NCBI GenBank assembly: GCA_023897205.1
Contig: JAHWDD010000002.1
Location: 2,914,001 to 2,978,000, forward strand
Origin: Exophiala sp. HKRS030
Taxonomy: Eukaryota; Ascomycota; Eurotiomycetes; Chaetothyriales; Herpotrichiellaceae
Length of the DNA: 64,000 nt
Direction: 5' to 3'
Part shown: positions 1 through 11,555 of the stretch, in pieces
Layout: each line of letters opens with the position of its first letter
How positions within the stretch are numbered: the first letter of the stretch is position 1
Program-made: the position numbers and the translations under genes
The notes under the pieces: model-generated
Database searches by the model: none
What the model was told of the DNA's origin: nothing
Seen by the model: the letters and a program-made list of their open reading frames with translations, nothing else

Positions 1-1150
1 AAGAGATCTCCAAATACCGGAAGCACACTTTTCCCATCAGGGCTGTTGGCGAGGTATTCCTGGAACGGCGAATTGTGCTGACTGACAACGAAGTGATATG
101 AGTATGGTCCAGAGGCATGAGGAACGACGGGAACATCATAGGCCGCAGCCATGGCAGAAACCTTGAGAAGCTCAGTGAGGCCTCCCAACCACATGACATC
201 TGGTTGGATGATGTCGACGTTTCTGCCCTCGAGAAGCTTGCGGAACCCATATCGAGAATATTCGTGCTCCTAGCGCTGTGTTAGTTTCAGCATGTCCAGA
301 TCAATTTTGCATGGCATACCCCTGTAGTGAATTTCGTGTCTGGATGTGCTCTCTTCAAGAGTTGGAATCCGTCAAAGTCGTCAGGAGACAGGACCTCTTC
401 CCACCAATCTATTCGAATATCTTGTCGCTTGGCCTCTGACACGAGCTCAATAGTATATTGGACGTTGAGAGACATCCAGCAGTCAACCCTCAAGGGAAAG
501 TCTGGTCCGATATCCTCACGGTGCTTTTTCAGGAATGCAATGTTCTTTTTCAGACTTTCAGGCTCCTCGGGACTGTATGGCAAGGGAACTTTAGCACCGC
601 CGAAGCCCATCTTTTGTGCTGCTGCAGGTTCAGGGCCTGTGCAGTAAAAGTGTAGCTTGTCTCGGGTACTGCCCCCGATCATTTTGTACACCGGTTCGTT
701 TCTGATCTTGCCCAAGAGGTCCCACAAAGCCAGATCCAGGACTGAAATGACTGCAACAGGCAAACCCTTGCGTCCGTAAAACATGGACCCTTTGTACATG
801 AGCTCGAACAGATCGTTGACATCTCGAGGATCCCGACCGACGAGAAACCTCTCAAAATGCTGCTGCACTAGCCAACACGCTGGTGGTCCTCCAAATCCAG
901 TGGCAAACCCAGTGGTACCGTCTGTAGCCTCGATCTCGACGCAAAAGGAGCCCAAGACGTTGATACCAAAAGAGGTGCGGGACTTTCGATATCGCTCCCA
1001 TTTGGACATGGGAGTCGAAATCTTGTTGTCGATGAGCCAGTGACCGCCCTTCACATTGTGGTAATCACCACCCGAGCCAACGCCTTCGATGACAAAGGTT
1101 CGTATGGTCTTGATGGTGGGGAATGCTTTGACCCCGGCCATGGCCTTCAT
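1..1150 (-). CDS. L-rhamnonate dehydratase, enolase superfamily (3' end cut by window)
   Basis: Exons are 1150-320 and 269 to beyond base 1, around a 50-base intron (donor GTATGC, acceptor TAG). The intron is needed: the reading frame stops inside it, while splicing joins FTTG to EHEYSRYGF, a conserved stretch of the family. The fold is that of mandelate racemase/enolase superfamily dehydratases. Visible landmarks are GGDYHNVKGGHW near the N-terminus, GRKGLPVAVISVLDLALWDL, the metal-ligand region VDCWMSLN, IDWWEEVLSPDD, and the histidine-bearing GEHEYSRYGF. Members convert L-rhamnonate to 2-keto-3-deoxy-L-rhamnonate in the non-phosphorylated L-rhamnose pathway. The ATG at 1150 is chosen because family homology begins a few residues after it. 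The last residues lie outside the window. It is divergent from a Zn2Cys6 regulator gene. A related sugar-acid dehydratase is possible, but the motif match to fungal rhamnonate dehydratases is strong. Confidence 0.9.
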
Positions 1151-1923
1151 ATGGTCTTTTCTCGTCTGCTGTTGGAGTTTCTCAAGAGGTGGTCGTTTCG
1201 GCAGAGAGCACTATATTGTGACGTGAACACAACACGAGAGTAGCAGAATCAGCCTAATATCAGAGAGACACGAGTGTGCAGGATAGAGAACATAGACACG
1301 CATAACTAGGTATCTGGCGGGGATCTGAATAAAAAGAAAGTTGGGCTTCGCTCATCGGGACAGTTGTCGCCGGCAGTGGAGAAGTTTTGGGTTGGGCCCG
1401 TGGCGACACCAAGAAGGCTACACAAGACAAAGATACCAAGAAGTGCCAGCGAATACCAGAGCGACATCGGTCGAGAGACTTCGGTGCTGTGTAGGGGTTT
1501 AATGAGTTCGCGAACAGCAGGGTGTGGGATGAATGCTGGGAGGAGATACCCACAGGAGGAGTGGGAGCAAGTGTGTTGAGGTATTTCGGCATTGGTATCT
1601 GTGTAATTACGAAGACTCACCCTTGTGGTGGATTATCCTCGCAGGGAGATAGGCGTGGGATGTGCTTGGACCTACCGGACAGACGTGCCCCTATAAGAGC
1701 GTATTGCTGATTTCTCCGGGCCCTCTTACAATACCTGTAATTTTGATACGACTGCTCTCTTGGCGGGTTTACCTCGGTAATTCCCTAGAGGAAAAGCTCG
1801 GCTCAACTTCCTCCCACTCGGTGCAATGATCTTCCCAGATCATCTTGTTCGTATCTTTGCCTGTGCATTGTAGAACTCTTCACAACATGCGAGTACAACA
1901 ATGATATGGGTCTGACTAGCATC
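1151..1923. promoter_or_regulatory. Divergent promoter between dehydratase and Zn2Cys6 regulator
   Basis: This 773-base stretch separates two start codons facing away from each other, so it should hold both promoters. A TATA-like CTATAAGAG lies near 1691, about 230 bases upstream of the regulator ATG. A minus-strand frame around 1260-1620 includes a hydrophobic segment starting MSLWYSLALLGIFVL, but it is short and has no recognisable domain, so it is not called as a gene. Confidence 0.5.
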
Positions 1924-4487
1924 ATGGCGAGTCATCCACGCGCTACTTCCCCCTCCGCATCTGAATCCGAATCCGGGGAAGATGATCGAGACAGCCCCAG
2001 GAAACGGAAGAGGCCGATGAACGTCACGTACGTGTGCTGCCTTTATCCTTCTCTTGCTCACCGTGGCTCACCCTGCGCTCTTCGTCCTTGTTTTTCCGAC
2101 CTCTAGAATAGTTGCTAATGCCCAGTCCGCTTGCGGAAAATAGTTGCGAGGCCTGTAAGCAAAGGAAAGTCAAATGTGGTTGGTGTTTGCCCCTCTGCAT
2201 CTGGATTAACACACCTAATGTACTGATACTCGTCCTCAATAGATCGTATCCAGCCTGCCTGTGGCTGGTGTACTCGTAACGATCACCCATGTGAATACAG
2301 AGAACGCAAAAAGCCGGGCCTGAGAGCTGGCTATGGTCGTGAACTCGAAGGACGGCTTGATCGACTGGAGTCTCTTCTCTATGAGCAAGGTCGTCAACTA
2401 GCCGCTCATCTAGCAGAAGCATGCACCATCACCACCACAGGTACAGTCAACACGAACATCTCAAGAACATCTCAAGGTCAAGGTATTACGCCCGAGACTC
2501 AACACCGAAACTCTTTCGATCCCCAAACGGCCACTTTCGCTAGTGATGCCGATTATTCTCAGCCGGTAGTTGATCCCAAGTTGAATTCAGCAACTTCTCG
2601 CCACGGATCATTGCAGTTTCAACCCGGCCAACAAGCACTCTCTGACCAAGCCATTCCTCCGCCACAGAATCATTATACTCCATCTGTGCATTCTCATCCA
2701 ATCACTTCACCCCATTCCACGAGCGCATATCATGGAACACAGATTTTCAATGAGCATGCTACTATGCTGCCTCCTTATGATCTCTTGTACTCCCTCGTTG
2801 ATCTCTATTTCAAACATGTCAACAACTGGCTGCCCTTGTTGGACAGGAAAACAACCCTCGACACTCTCTTCGGGCCATCAACGTTAGACGAATCTGATCG
2901 AGTCCTTTTGCATGCCATTGTGGCAACGACCCTCAGGTTTTCACAGGATCCTCGACTGACACCCGAGAGCCGCCAACACTACCATGACACATCAAAACAG
3001 CGTGTTCAATTATTCGGTCTTGAGAATTCCAATGTCAGGGGACTTCAGGCACTAGTCATTCTGGCGCTGGATGTGACCGGAAGTACAAATGGACCACCAG
3101 CGTGGAATTTGCTGGCACTGATTAGCAGAAGCATGGTGCAGCTGGGCCTTGCCGTAGAATCAAGTTCAAATCTTGCTTCGCCGATGTATCCATCGATCGC
3201 GACCTTGAGGGCATCAGTACTGCCAGACGCCAGAAGCTGGATCGAAGACGAAGAAAGACGTCGACTCTTCTGGGCCGTCTACCTTCTTGATCGATATGCC
3301 ACCATAGCGACAGCATTCGAGTTCGCACTCGACGAGAAAGAGGTCGACCGGCGCTTGCCCTGTCGAGATGACCTCTTTGCGGCGAACAAACCTGTCGAGA
3401 CTCGATGGTTTCGCCCTCCAGAACGGCCTCGTTACACCACTGGGATGGCTGATACCCATGGTCATTTTTCATACCATTGCGAGCTGATGGCTATTCTGGG
3501 ACAGATCCACCAGTTTCTGAAGCGGCCCGTTGACATTGGATCTCTTTCCGACGTAGAACAATGGCAAGGCTCGTATCGTGGCCTAGACAGCGACCTCAAT
3601 GCCTGGCATTTCAGTCTGCCTGACGAGTTCGCTAACATCACTCGGCTGCTCAAATCGAACGTGCCTGCTAAAAATACCAATTGTGGCTGGATCATGCTCC
3701 AAGCAGCCTACTGTTTGACGGTCATTCGGTTAAATTCCTCCGCGGCATACCCTAGCCAGACGTCGCCGATTTTCTCCTCTTCCTACAGTGCTATGCAACG
3801 TTGCCTATCAGCAGTAGAGAACTTGAGACAGCTCTGCAGGTTTGTCAAGCTCAGTGGTCTACTTGACAAACTTGGCCCCCCCTTCGGTTTCGCTATATGG
3901 GTGGGTTCTCGTGTTATGCTTGTTCATGGATCCACGATGGATCACGAAGTGGACCCTGACATTGACTTTTTCGTCACGACTCTTGCCGAGATGGGTGAAT
4001 ATTGGACGGTCGCGAAGAGGTATAGCGAGATTCTGAGCAGAGTTTTGGGAGAGTACCGACAGTCGCAGCGGGCGAGCGGCATGACAGGGGAGATGATGAC
4101 CCCGTCTAGTGTGAAGATACTTGCCGACATGCGCCGGTAAGCACATTCTTTGCAATCATTGGAAGAGGGAAAGTCATGCTAACACGATGAAACAGATGTG
4201 CCTATGACCTTGACTTCCTGATCTCTCGTCAACCACATGCTGCTGCGGTCAAGTCCTATCACCCCACCCGGGCCAATACGCCGGCTCAAAACGAACTCGA
4301 GTATCTTGACGTATTCGACCTATTCAACTTTCCACGCTTGCCGATGGGCCAGGAAGGCCTAGAACAAGGGAATGGACAGGGGCTAGGTCCTACGGCGACC
4401 CCAGACCTTGGGGCGATGAATGTGTCAATGAATCCCAATTTCGCGGTGCCCAATCCCGAAGCCGATTGGCTTTTCCGCACTGGCTAA
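1924..4487 (+). CDS. Zn2Cys6 fungal transcription factor, candidate regulator of adjacent sugar-acid gene
   Basis: Four exons are inferred: 1924-2027, 2126-2178, 2243-4136 and 4196-4487 (780 residues). The donors are GTACGT, GTTGGT and GTAAGC. Splicing exons 1-3 creates a complete binuclear zinc cluster at residues 42-69 with spacing C-x2-C-x6-C-x6-C-x2-C-x6-C, starting CEACKQRKVKC; no single frame contains it. A serine/glutamate-rich N-terminus with RKRKR precedes it. A heptad-like RELEGRLDRLESLLYEQ follows and probably dimerises. The middle region (from about PPYDLLYSLVDLYF) resembles the fungal-specific transcription factor domain, including DEERRRLFWAVYLLDRY. The protein is nuclear and DNA-binding by family. 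An in-frame ATG at 1906 would add six residues. Its place next to L-rhamnonate dehydratase suggests, but does not prove, a role in rhamnose or pectin-sugar regulation. Confidence 0.9.
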
Positions 4488-5092
4488 GAAGTGCTTCTGC
4501 TTTTTCTGATGAGGTCAAGTTGTGGTCTGAGGAAAGAAGTTTCCACGCCAGGAGGATACGTTCCGAGTGTTAGGGTCGATCGACCAATTCTATACCTCAT
4601 ACGGTAAACACATGGGCGTCAGATTTCTCGTCTCGCAGCTTACAGCATCGTGGTTACTTCGCAATACTTTTTGCAGAGGATGATACTCGGGCTAGTCAGG
4701 CACTTTAGCCACCGAATTCCAGAGATCGGGCGGTAGTCAGCAACGACGTGGATAGGATCAGAGAAGGTATCTAGGCAGCACTGGAATCAGCCTTGCACCA
4801 TTCGATAATGGGTAAATGCCCTTGGACGGACACCAATGAGGTGGTGGAACCATGAGGATATAAAAAACTTACTCGTACACCTCGCGATGGACAAAGAAAA
4901 TCACGTCTATAACTTTTGGGTTTCCAGCTCCGCGAAACTACACATTACGAACCGACCAACGGCGTGCATCAGCCGGGGCTGGAAAATAGTGTATACTCAG
5001 CCCAATGGTCAACGCGGGTGAGATGACGTTGCCGTAAGGTCCACGACGTGCGCGCTGCTTTACCATGACCAATCACCGTGTCCCAAATTGAG

Positions 5093-5112
5093 ATCACATG
5101 ATATCACATGAT
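5093..5112. repeat. Perfect tandem decamer ATCACATGAT x2, E-box-like
   Basis: Two adjacent perfect copies of ATCACATGAT each carry CACATG, an E-box-type hexamer (CANNTG) bound by bHLH proteins. The pair lies about 1.25 kb upstream of the nearest plus-strand start codon. It is followed by a pyrimidine-rich stretch that could be a leader, so it may mark a promoter. Function is inferred only. Confidence 0.45.
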
Positions 5113-6166
5113 CATGCGTTTATCGGGTCTGTTTTGGGCACGCGATCTGGTCTTTTTCGTCTCTGTCCGCCATCATCACGCCGTCTCTTTTTCCTCATCC
5201 GCACCTACTTGTACTCCCGCCATTCGCTGTTTCTCCAACTCCATTGATCATCAATCAGAGTAATGAGCTTTTATACGAATCTTTTTGAACGTTTTTCCAC
5301 TCCGCCTCCGCTACTGTCACCACACACCCCACCGAACTTGGCTTGCTGACAGGTCCGTACGTGTATTGCCAAATCGAGGCGGATTCACTCGTCGTCTTGA
5401 TTAACGCCGCTCGAATGTCCATCGCTTCTGGCCCCCTTCCTACTCTAACCTTCTGTACCATCCATCTCCACCCGGCCGGTTCCTTGGTCGTCCGGAGAGA
5501 CTCTTGCGGTATTTGATCCTGATCAAAGCCGCGAGGCTAATGTGGTCCCCAGAAATGGGTCACGATTTTCAGCACCGCCCGCCCTAGGCTGGAAAGGTGA
5601 TAGGTCGTCTTTCAGCCTCAGACCCTACCACGAGATCTCGCAGTCATCGCAAGGGACCAGCCTTGCCAGAAGTGACATGGTAGGTGACGACGTTGGGTCC
5701 CGCTCTCGGCTCTCTGGCCGTCATGACTTCGATTGCGAGTCCATTCCTCGCACCATGACAATTCACATTTTGGACCCAAAACTCTGTCCGCAAACACCAT
5801 GCCCGTTTGTCTGGCCGGCCTGTACCACATTCTTCCGACCCTGGTCTTAGTGTTGGATAAGGCCGCGTTCTTAATCGGTCGACATTGCCTTCTCGGCCAT
5901 TTCATTGGTACTTGAACATCCTCCAAAACGTGGCTGGACGGGCATTTCGTCTTGCCGGAACCCAAAGCATCAGTTGACACTCTCGCCGTTGCGATGATAT
6001 TTGTCGCTCCTTCTCTTGCATATTGGTCTCTTCTATGTTGTAATTGGACGAACTACGCCCGCGGTATATGACTGTCCGAACGCCCATACATATTGGTCCT
6101 CCCTGCCTAACCTCATCTGGTGAATGATTGGCTCCTTCTTCAAGGCTACAGTCGCAACTTCCACGA

Positions 6167-6173
6167 TATAAAT
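6167..6173 (+). promoter_or_regulatory. TATA-like box upstream of the 6359 gene
   Basis: TATAAAT lies 186 bases before the start codon at 6359, a reasonable distance if the leader is about 150 bases long. Identification is by consensus only. Confidence 0.4.
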
Positions 6174-6358
6174 GTGGTGAACACCAGGGTGCCTGGATCA
6201 ACTCACCATTGTTTGTTCGGAATTCATTTCACGCACATACTTGCATTCTGTTTCTTGTTCATTTGGGTTTGCAAAGCCTGACACCAGGTCTACTTAATAC
6301 GTCTTCTTCTCCTGTACAGCTTTTCCACATACATGTACTAGGAGCGTAAACAGACATC

Positions 6359-6619
6359 ATGTGCTATCAGATTATCGAACGGTATTCGGTGTGCCGCTGC
6401 CTTTATCACAAACACTCGGTCGACCCTTGCCAGCGCTACGGGCAGCAAGGCCACAGCACGACTGAGAAAACGGTTCTAGTAGGGTTTGCATGTCCGAACC
6501 ATTCAAAGAAACGCTCAAGCACCACCACTTCAGAGAGCCGACCGTCGGGAGGAGGACGACCGTGGCATGACTCTGGATATTCCAGCGGCGGCTACCAATC
6601 TTCTTCGGGTCGTCGATGA
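6359..6619 (+). CDS. Small cysteine-rich conserved fungal protein of unknown function
   Basis: A single exon encodes 86 residues starting MCYQIIERYSVCRCLY. Cysteines at 2, 12, 14, 24 and 45 and histidines at 18, 32 and 48 give a pattern that could bind zinc. The block ending in VLVGFACPNHSK is followed by a low-complexity Ser/Gly/Arg tail. I recognise this N-terminal pattern (C-Y-x-I/V-x-E-x-Y-S-V-C-x-C, later VLVGYxC) as a short conserved protein of Pezizomycotina with no assigned role. The start is unambiguous because homology begins at the first methionine. No signal peptide or membrane segment is visible, so a cytosolic or nuclear site is likely. It stands alone, with gene-free DNA on both sides. 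Confidence 0.75.
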   Translation: MCYQIIERYSVCRCLYHKHSVDPCQRYGQQGHSTTEKTVLVGFACPNHSKKRSSTTTSESRPSGGGRPWHDSGYSSGGYQSSSGRR

Positions 6620-8257
6620 AGCCGACCAGCTCTGTTCACACATGAACATCTCAATGTGAATGACATGAGTCCCAGGCCACGGCCAGCTTAAACACCTTGG
6701 AAGTTTAGCGGTGGAGTTTATGGTGTCATACCATCTTGGGAAGCCATCTGGCATGGCAACACTCGTCATTCGCTCGCCGGATCTGTCGCGGGCCGACACA
6801 CAGGCAATACCATTCGTCAAAAGGTGTCTTCAAGGAGGGGGGAAAACTGATGGACCTACACCGTCGTATGCCCAGGAAATACATGTTTCAGAAAGTGCAG
6901 CTTCGATCCGGCGCCTACTACCGAAGCTGGTACTTCGCATCAACCGAGCGGACATAATTGGAAGCGAGCATGACGCGGAATCGACGCAACCTGAAGCATG
7001 TCGATCTGTGGCTGTGGGTGATGGTACTATGATTCGACCGAGTATACGAAGAAGGGGGGTATTGTGAGCACCTCGCCTATCCTCACACGTCATCGACCCT
7101 TCACTTTTAGCGTTCAGACTGTTTTCATCCTTGCCGGTATCAGGGTAGGAGGTGGTGAGTGGTCGGACTACACCTGTTTTGTTTTTAACAAAGGGGCGCA
7201 GGCACCTCTGGATAATGTTTTTACGGTGGTGACTACGGGACAGGAAGCAAACAGGGAATGCATGATGATGACAATGATGGTGAGTGCGGATGCTGGGGAA
7301 CGTTTTGGAGTTTTGGATATGCCCGCATATGCAGGTGCATCGGGCGAGGCCGCAAGGGGCTATAACAGCATTTGAAATGGTAGCGTGCATTTGGAAAAGC
7401 ATACTCGGTACACATTCGTGCACACGGCGGACCGCTTGAAGTAGGTCAATGAGACAATGTGTTAGTAGTCATACGCCGTATAAGGGCTCCGGTTTTGTAT
7501 TCGTCAGTGCATTTGAATCGTGACTTGCGATTCGGGTCTCGGATACCTGAAAGAGGGCTAAACAATGTTTCCTAGAAGGTCTTGACCCAAAGACCATATA
7601 TTCAGGATAATTGGCACTTGTCCGGCCTCGATCAGAGGCGCAGCAAAAGATTTCAGGCAACCAAAAGTGTGTCGTGGACGGCATTTTTGTGCTCGTGCCG
7701 GTGAAGTCGGAGGAGCCTGTATGGTTTATGGGGAGTCGTAAGCACACTGCCAAAAAGGGGCAAGCCATATTTGGCTCAGCAGCCAGTACACGTGTTATCT
7801 AAGACGGCGTGCGAAGGATTGTTATTTTTCATATCCGGAATACAGTACGGTATTCGCGATGGACGAGATGGAGGTATTTGTACTTTTGGGATTACGATCC
7901 TTGAGTATACTGAGTACTCGTACTCGTACTCGTACCCGTATGAGATAGGAATTGAGAAAAGAGTTTTGGACGAACTACGGAGGAACGGGAAACGGGAAAA
8001 GTCGAGTCTTTTTGCGCTTCCCTTTTTGGTACGGCAAGGGGGTTTACGGGAGTGACGGAGTACGGAGGACGGAAGTAGATAGAGAGAGATATTCGTACCT
8101 TATGCGCTACCTAATAGTACTTGTCCTTAGGTACGCAAGCTAAGCCGCCGTTTCTTTTGAGCCCTTCAACCTTCCTAGGGGTCCTGCCTAGGAGTAAGGC
8201 CGGGTAGTACGGGTTTTCCTGGCTAAACTACCCAAGGTGACAGAAGGTAAAGAAAAT

Positions 8258-8288
8258 TCACTACTCTGTGTGGTCACTACTCTGTGTG
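8258..8288. repeat. Tandem direct repeat, 15-base unit x2
   Basis: TCACTACTCTGTGTG occurs at 8258-8272 and again at 8274-8288, separated by one G. The copies are identical, which points to a recent local duplication. Confidence 0.8.
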
Positions 8289-8811
8289 CATCTCCTATTC
8301 AGGAGAGTTGACTTCATGACCAGAAACTCGTACGGATACCGGGTATCACGGTTGAGCGGTATTTACTTTTTTGATGTTAACACGGGGTAGTTGTTGTTAC
8401 CTGAATTAGTGAAGAAGGCCAAGCAGACAACAACAGTAGGTACAAACTACCTTGGGGTAAACAAGACGGAGCAACTTTTGAAATGAATGATATATCACAG
8501 ATTATGCCATGCACAAAAAGTCTCGGGAGAAAGGGGGAAAGGAGGGAGGGAATACCGTGGAAAGTACGGGGAGTGGTATGGAGTACTTGGGTCTTGACAT
8601 AGTAATACGAGCTGAGTTGTGAGGCCAAACAAAAGTTCTCATTCGTACTCCGTACCTCAAGGAACGACAGACACCAGTTCTGAGAAAGGTACTTTGTTTG
8701 CAGGGAGTACTGTACTGTATCGCATGATTTTAGGTAGGAGTTACTCGTACCCACTGACAACAGCTACACCTACCTACCTACGGAGTACCGCAGGTAGGTA
8801 GCTATTTAAGG

Positions 8812-8835
8812 GTACTGTACTGTACTGTACTGTAC
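8812..8835. repeat. Pentanucleotide microsatellite (GTACT), about 4.8 copies
   Basis: Four uninterrupted GTACT units are followed by GTAC. They sit just after an imperfect hairpin formed by CTACCTACCTAC (from about 8769) and GGTAGGTAGC (to 8802). Confidence 0.85.
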
Positions 8836-9882
8836 ATCAACGATATCAACAACAACCCACACGCGCCGATGCCCAAGATGGAGCGAGGTCCGGGCCAATG
8901 GACTGTGCGATGTCGACAAAGAAATATCGCACGAATCGCAAACTCACAAATTCGCAGGGTCTTTGTCGAGAAGGGGCTAAAAGACCACAAGAACCGAGTT
9001 GTCCAAGACCAACAAGTACGAGAGTAGTCACTACCTATGTAGACTCTGTACTCCGTATAGAATAAACAAATCCTGTACGGGGGGCGTGCGGCATCATACT
9101 GCCCGGGCATAACATCCAGCCCACGCAAAGAGACATTTTTGACTTGTCGTATTATTCACGGAATAACGGAGTACAAGTACAAGTTGGGGCTACCTGATCC
9201 AAAGAGAAGAGCAAGCCATGTTTTGAAGTTACAGTGGTTTGATACCAAAAGGTAGCGCAAAGTGTCCGACGCGGAAGGCTCGTAGGTAACCTACCTTACC
9301 TATGTAGGTAGGTAGTTCGTAGTTCGTACAGTAGCTGGGTCGGGGGTGTTTGGAGGGGTTTGGGGGCCGTTTCTAGGTACAGTAGAGTACGACCATCCGC
9401 CCAGTAGTGAGTTCACTTTACAGTAGCTAGAAGTACCAGTATCAGATAGGTGGGTACAGAACCTGATGAGAATGGAAAAAAGAGGAAGTACATGCGAATC
9501 TTGAGGAGTCTTTCGCATCACGACCCAAAAGCCCCCTATCAACGACATCCGACCTTCATTTTCCGTACCTACCTAGATCCTTGCCCGTATGGAGGACATT
9601 GTGGTCAATTACTGCATAGGTACGGAGTACTACGCACCTACTACGTACTCCTGTACTGTAGGTAGGTAAGATGATGGTACGCAACTTCAATCCGTCTCTT
9701 GTCACCTTACTACTCGCGAATCCAAACGGCAACCTCGTACTTCGTACATAGTGAAATACCCGGGTAGCCAAAAGAAAAACTGCTGAGGTGAGGCTCAGCC
9801 TTGCCGACGTCTCCGTCCGTCTCTTTCTGCTACTACCTACGGAGTAGGTGCTCCGTAGTATATCGACTTTTAGAGACCAAGC

Positions 9883-11555
9883 ATGACCATTGATCGTAAA
9901 GTTCCAGACAATGTTACTTATCTGACCAAGAATGATATCTATCGCGTCAATCTCGATCATCTTCTTGTCACAATGAGACGTTCAACAAGGCAAGTGATAA
10001 GGCGCCTCAGGCACAAACCAAAAAAAGAGACCAAGGCTGCCGAACCTCGTATTCGCATTTACAATCCCTCACGATCATTCCATTTGGTTGATTCAACACA
10101 GACCTCTTCTACACCTGCACTTGCACACCTGCAGTATCGAGCAGATGATATTCGACGTATTTTTCTCTGCTTGCTTACTCGGTCTCCCAATATCTCTTGT
10201 TGCACAATGAATCCAATGTGGTTTGCACCACCAAATCGTCCACTCCGACCCGCGACAGACTCGAGTGTTGCGGCTGCCAATACCGTGGCTATACTGACTC
10301 TACTGTTGCCACAAGGCGCGGCTCGCAGTTTCACAGGACTCCCTCCAATTCTATACATCGCTTACAATCTACGACGATGTTCCACCGGCAAAATCGAAAA
10401 TGATTACCTAAACGCCATTAATGTTTTTACGTGTTTGATGAGATATCTCGATTTCTGCGTGATCAATGTACCGGAGCGTGATTTCCATCGTGTCCGACCT
10501 GATGGCAACGCCGAGACAGAAAGCGACGTCCGAAACATGACCATTTGGCAGAAATTCCGCTGGAATTTCGACTTGTTCATGACAATGAGAGGCGTTGGCT
10601 GGAACTGGAGGGTCAAAAATGTCGAGGCAGTGCCGATGCAGCTATCAAGACGGTATGTTCAAGGCCGCTGTATGATCAGTCTCGAAGGCGTTCCAGCTGA
10701 CACTTGTGCCTGCCTAGTCAATACATTTTCCAACGACTTGTCAGGATGGGATATTGCTATCTCTTTATGGATGTGCACGAGTACTTGATCAACCACCCAC
10801 AATTTCGTGCGGGCATGGTTGGTTTGGATTTCTTCTCGATCCCACTTGGTCAACAATTTTTCCTTTCCTGGTCTTTGGCTTTGTATAGTGGTTGCTCCAT
10901 GGCTTTTGGCTACAACCTCATCTCAGCCGTCATGGTTGGATTGGGTATATCCTCTCCTCAATCATGGCCTTTTCTATTTGGCTCGTTCACCGAAAAAGGG
11001 TATACCTTGAGGAATATTTGGGGATCCTGCTGGTACGCCTATTCCATTGTCTTGGTGTCTGCATCACTCACCACTTTGATAGGGATCAGCTTCACCGGAG
11101 ATGGTTCGAAAGTGCCAATTCCCTCCTGCGAAGGATGCTCGGGGTCACCAAGGGCTCCATTATCTCCCGCTATTTGCAGTTGTACAATGCCTTTTTCTTG
11201 TCTGCTGTGATGCACCATGTCGGATCTCTCAACAATCCTTACTCACCTATGGCGTGGGCCCAGGTGGCGTTCTTCTTGATGCAGCCAGTGGCAATCACCT
11301 TTGAAGATCTGGCCATCTACCTTGGCGAGCAAGCTGGGCTAGAGAAGAATCGTAAGTTCCTGCTAGGAGGCACGTATTCAGGCCATGACCTGATCAGAAC
11401 AGGAAAAATTCAAAGCTCTAGGTTTTGCATGGGTATGCCTTGCTCTCAGTTACACGCTCCGGTATGCAGCTGCAGCTGTTTACGCGGCTGGATTAGGAAC
11501 TGCGAGACATCCACTGGTTGCCCACATCCAACTAACGCGGCGAATCTTTGGCTAG
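9883..11555 (+). CDS. MBOAT/wax-synthase-like membrane acyltransferase
   Basis: Exons are placed at 9883-10652, 10718-11032, 11083-11351 and 11398-11555 (503 residues). Donors are GTATGT, GTACGC and GTAAGT; introns are 65, 50 and 46 bases. Family landmarks fall in order across three frames, which only splicing reconciles: MTMRGVGWNWRVKNV (end of exon 1), QSWPFLFGSFTEKGYTLRNI then WG (exon 2), and YLQLYNAFFLSAVMHHVG (exon 3), which carries the histidine expected of MBOAT-type active sites. Several hydrophobic segments indicate an integral membrane protein, probably in the ER. Fungal members acylate alcohols or secondary metabolites; the substrate is unknown here. The start is uncertain: homology seems to begin near MNPMWFAPPN, so an ATG at 10207 is a strong alternative. 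No biosynthetic core enzyme lies nearby. Confidence 0.8.

Larger units (their letters stand above)
4488..6358. other. Gene-free interval and 5' region of the small Cys-rich gene
   Basis: No open frame here shows a domain or plausible splice structure. A pyrimidine-rich stretch around 5150-5270 looks like promoter or leader DNA. Two separate signals are listed on their own: an E-box-like tandem repeat at 5093-5112 and a TATA-like box at 6167-6173. The interval probably contains the terminator of the upstream regulator and the promoter and leader of the gene at 6359. Confidence 0.5.
6620..9882. other. 3.3 kb gene-free, low-complexity intergenic region
   Basis: No frame here has recognisable domains or coding character. 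The stretch from about 7900 to 9870 is dense in GTAC-containing short repeats: TACTCG units near 7914-7932, GTACT units at 8812-8835, GTAGGTAG/CTACCTAC runs near 8768-8800, 9288-9315 and 9658-9668, and five copies of the 9-mer TACGGAGTA or its complement. A 15-base direct repeat lies at 8258-8288. The region could hold unannotated non-coding RNA, but nothing supports one directly. Confidence 0.6.

Noticed and set aside
1260..1620. Minus-strand frames with a hydrophobic segment (MSLWYSLALLGIF)
   Set aside because: Short, without domain or conservation evidence, and situated in a divergent promoter.
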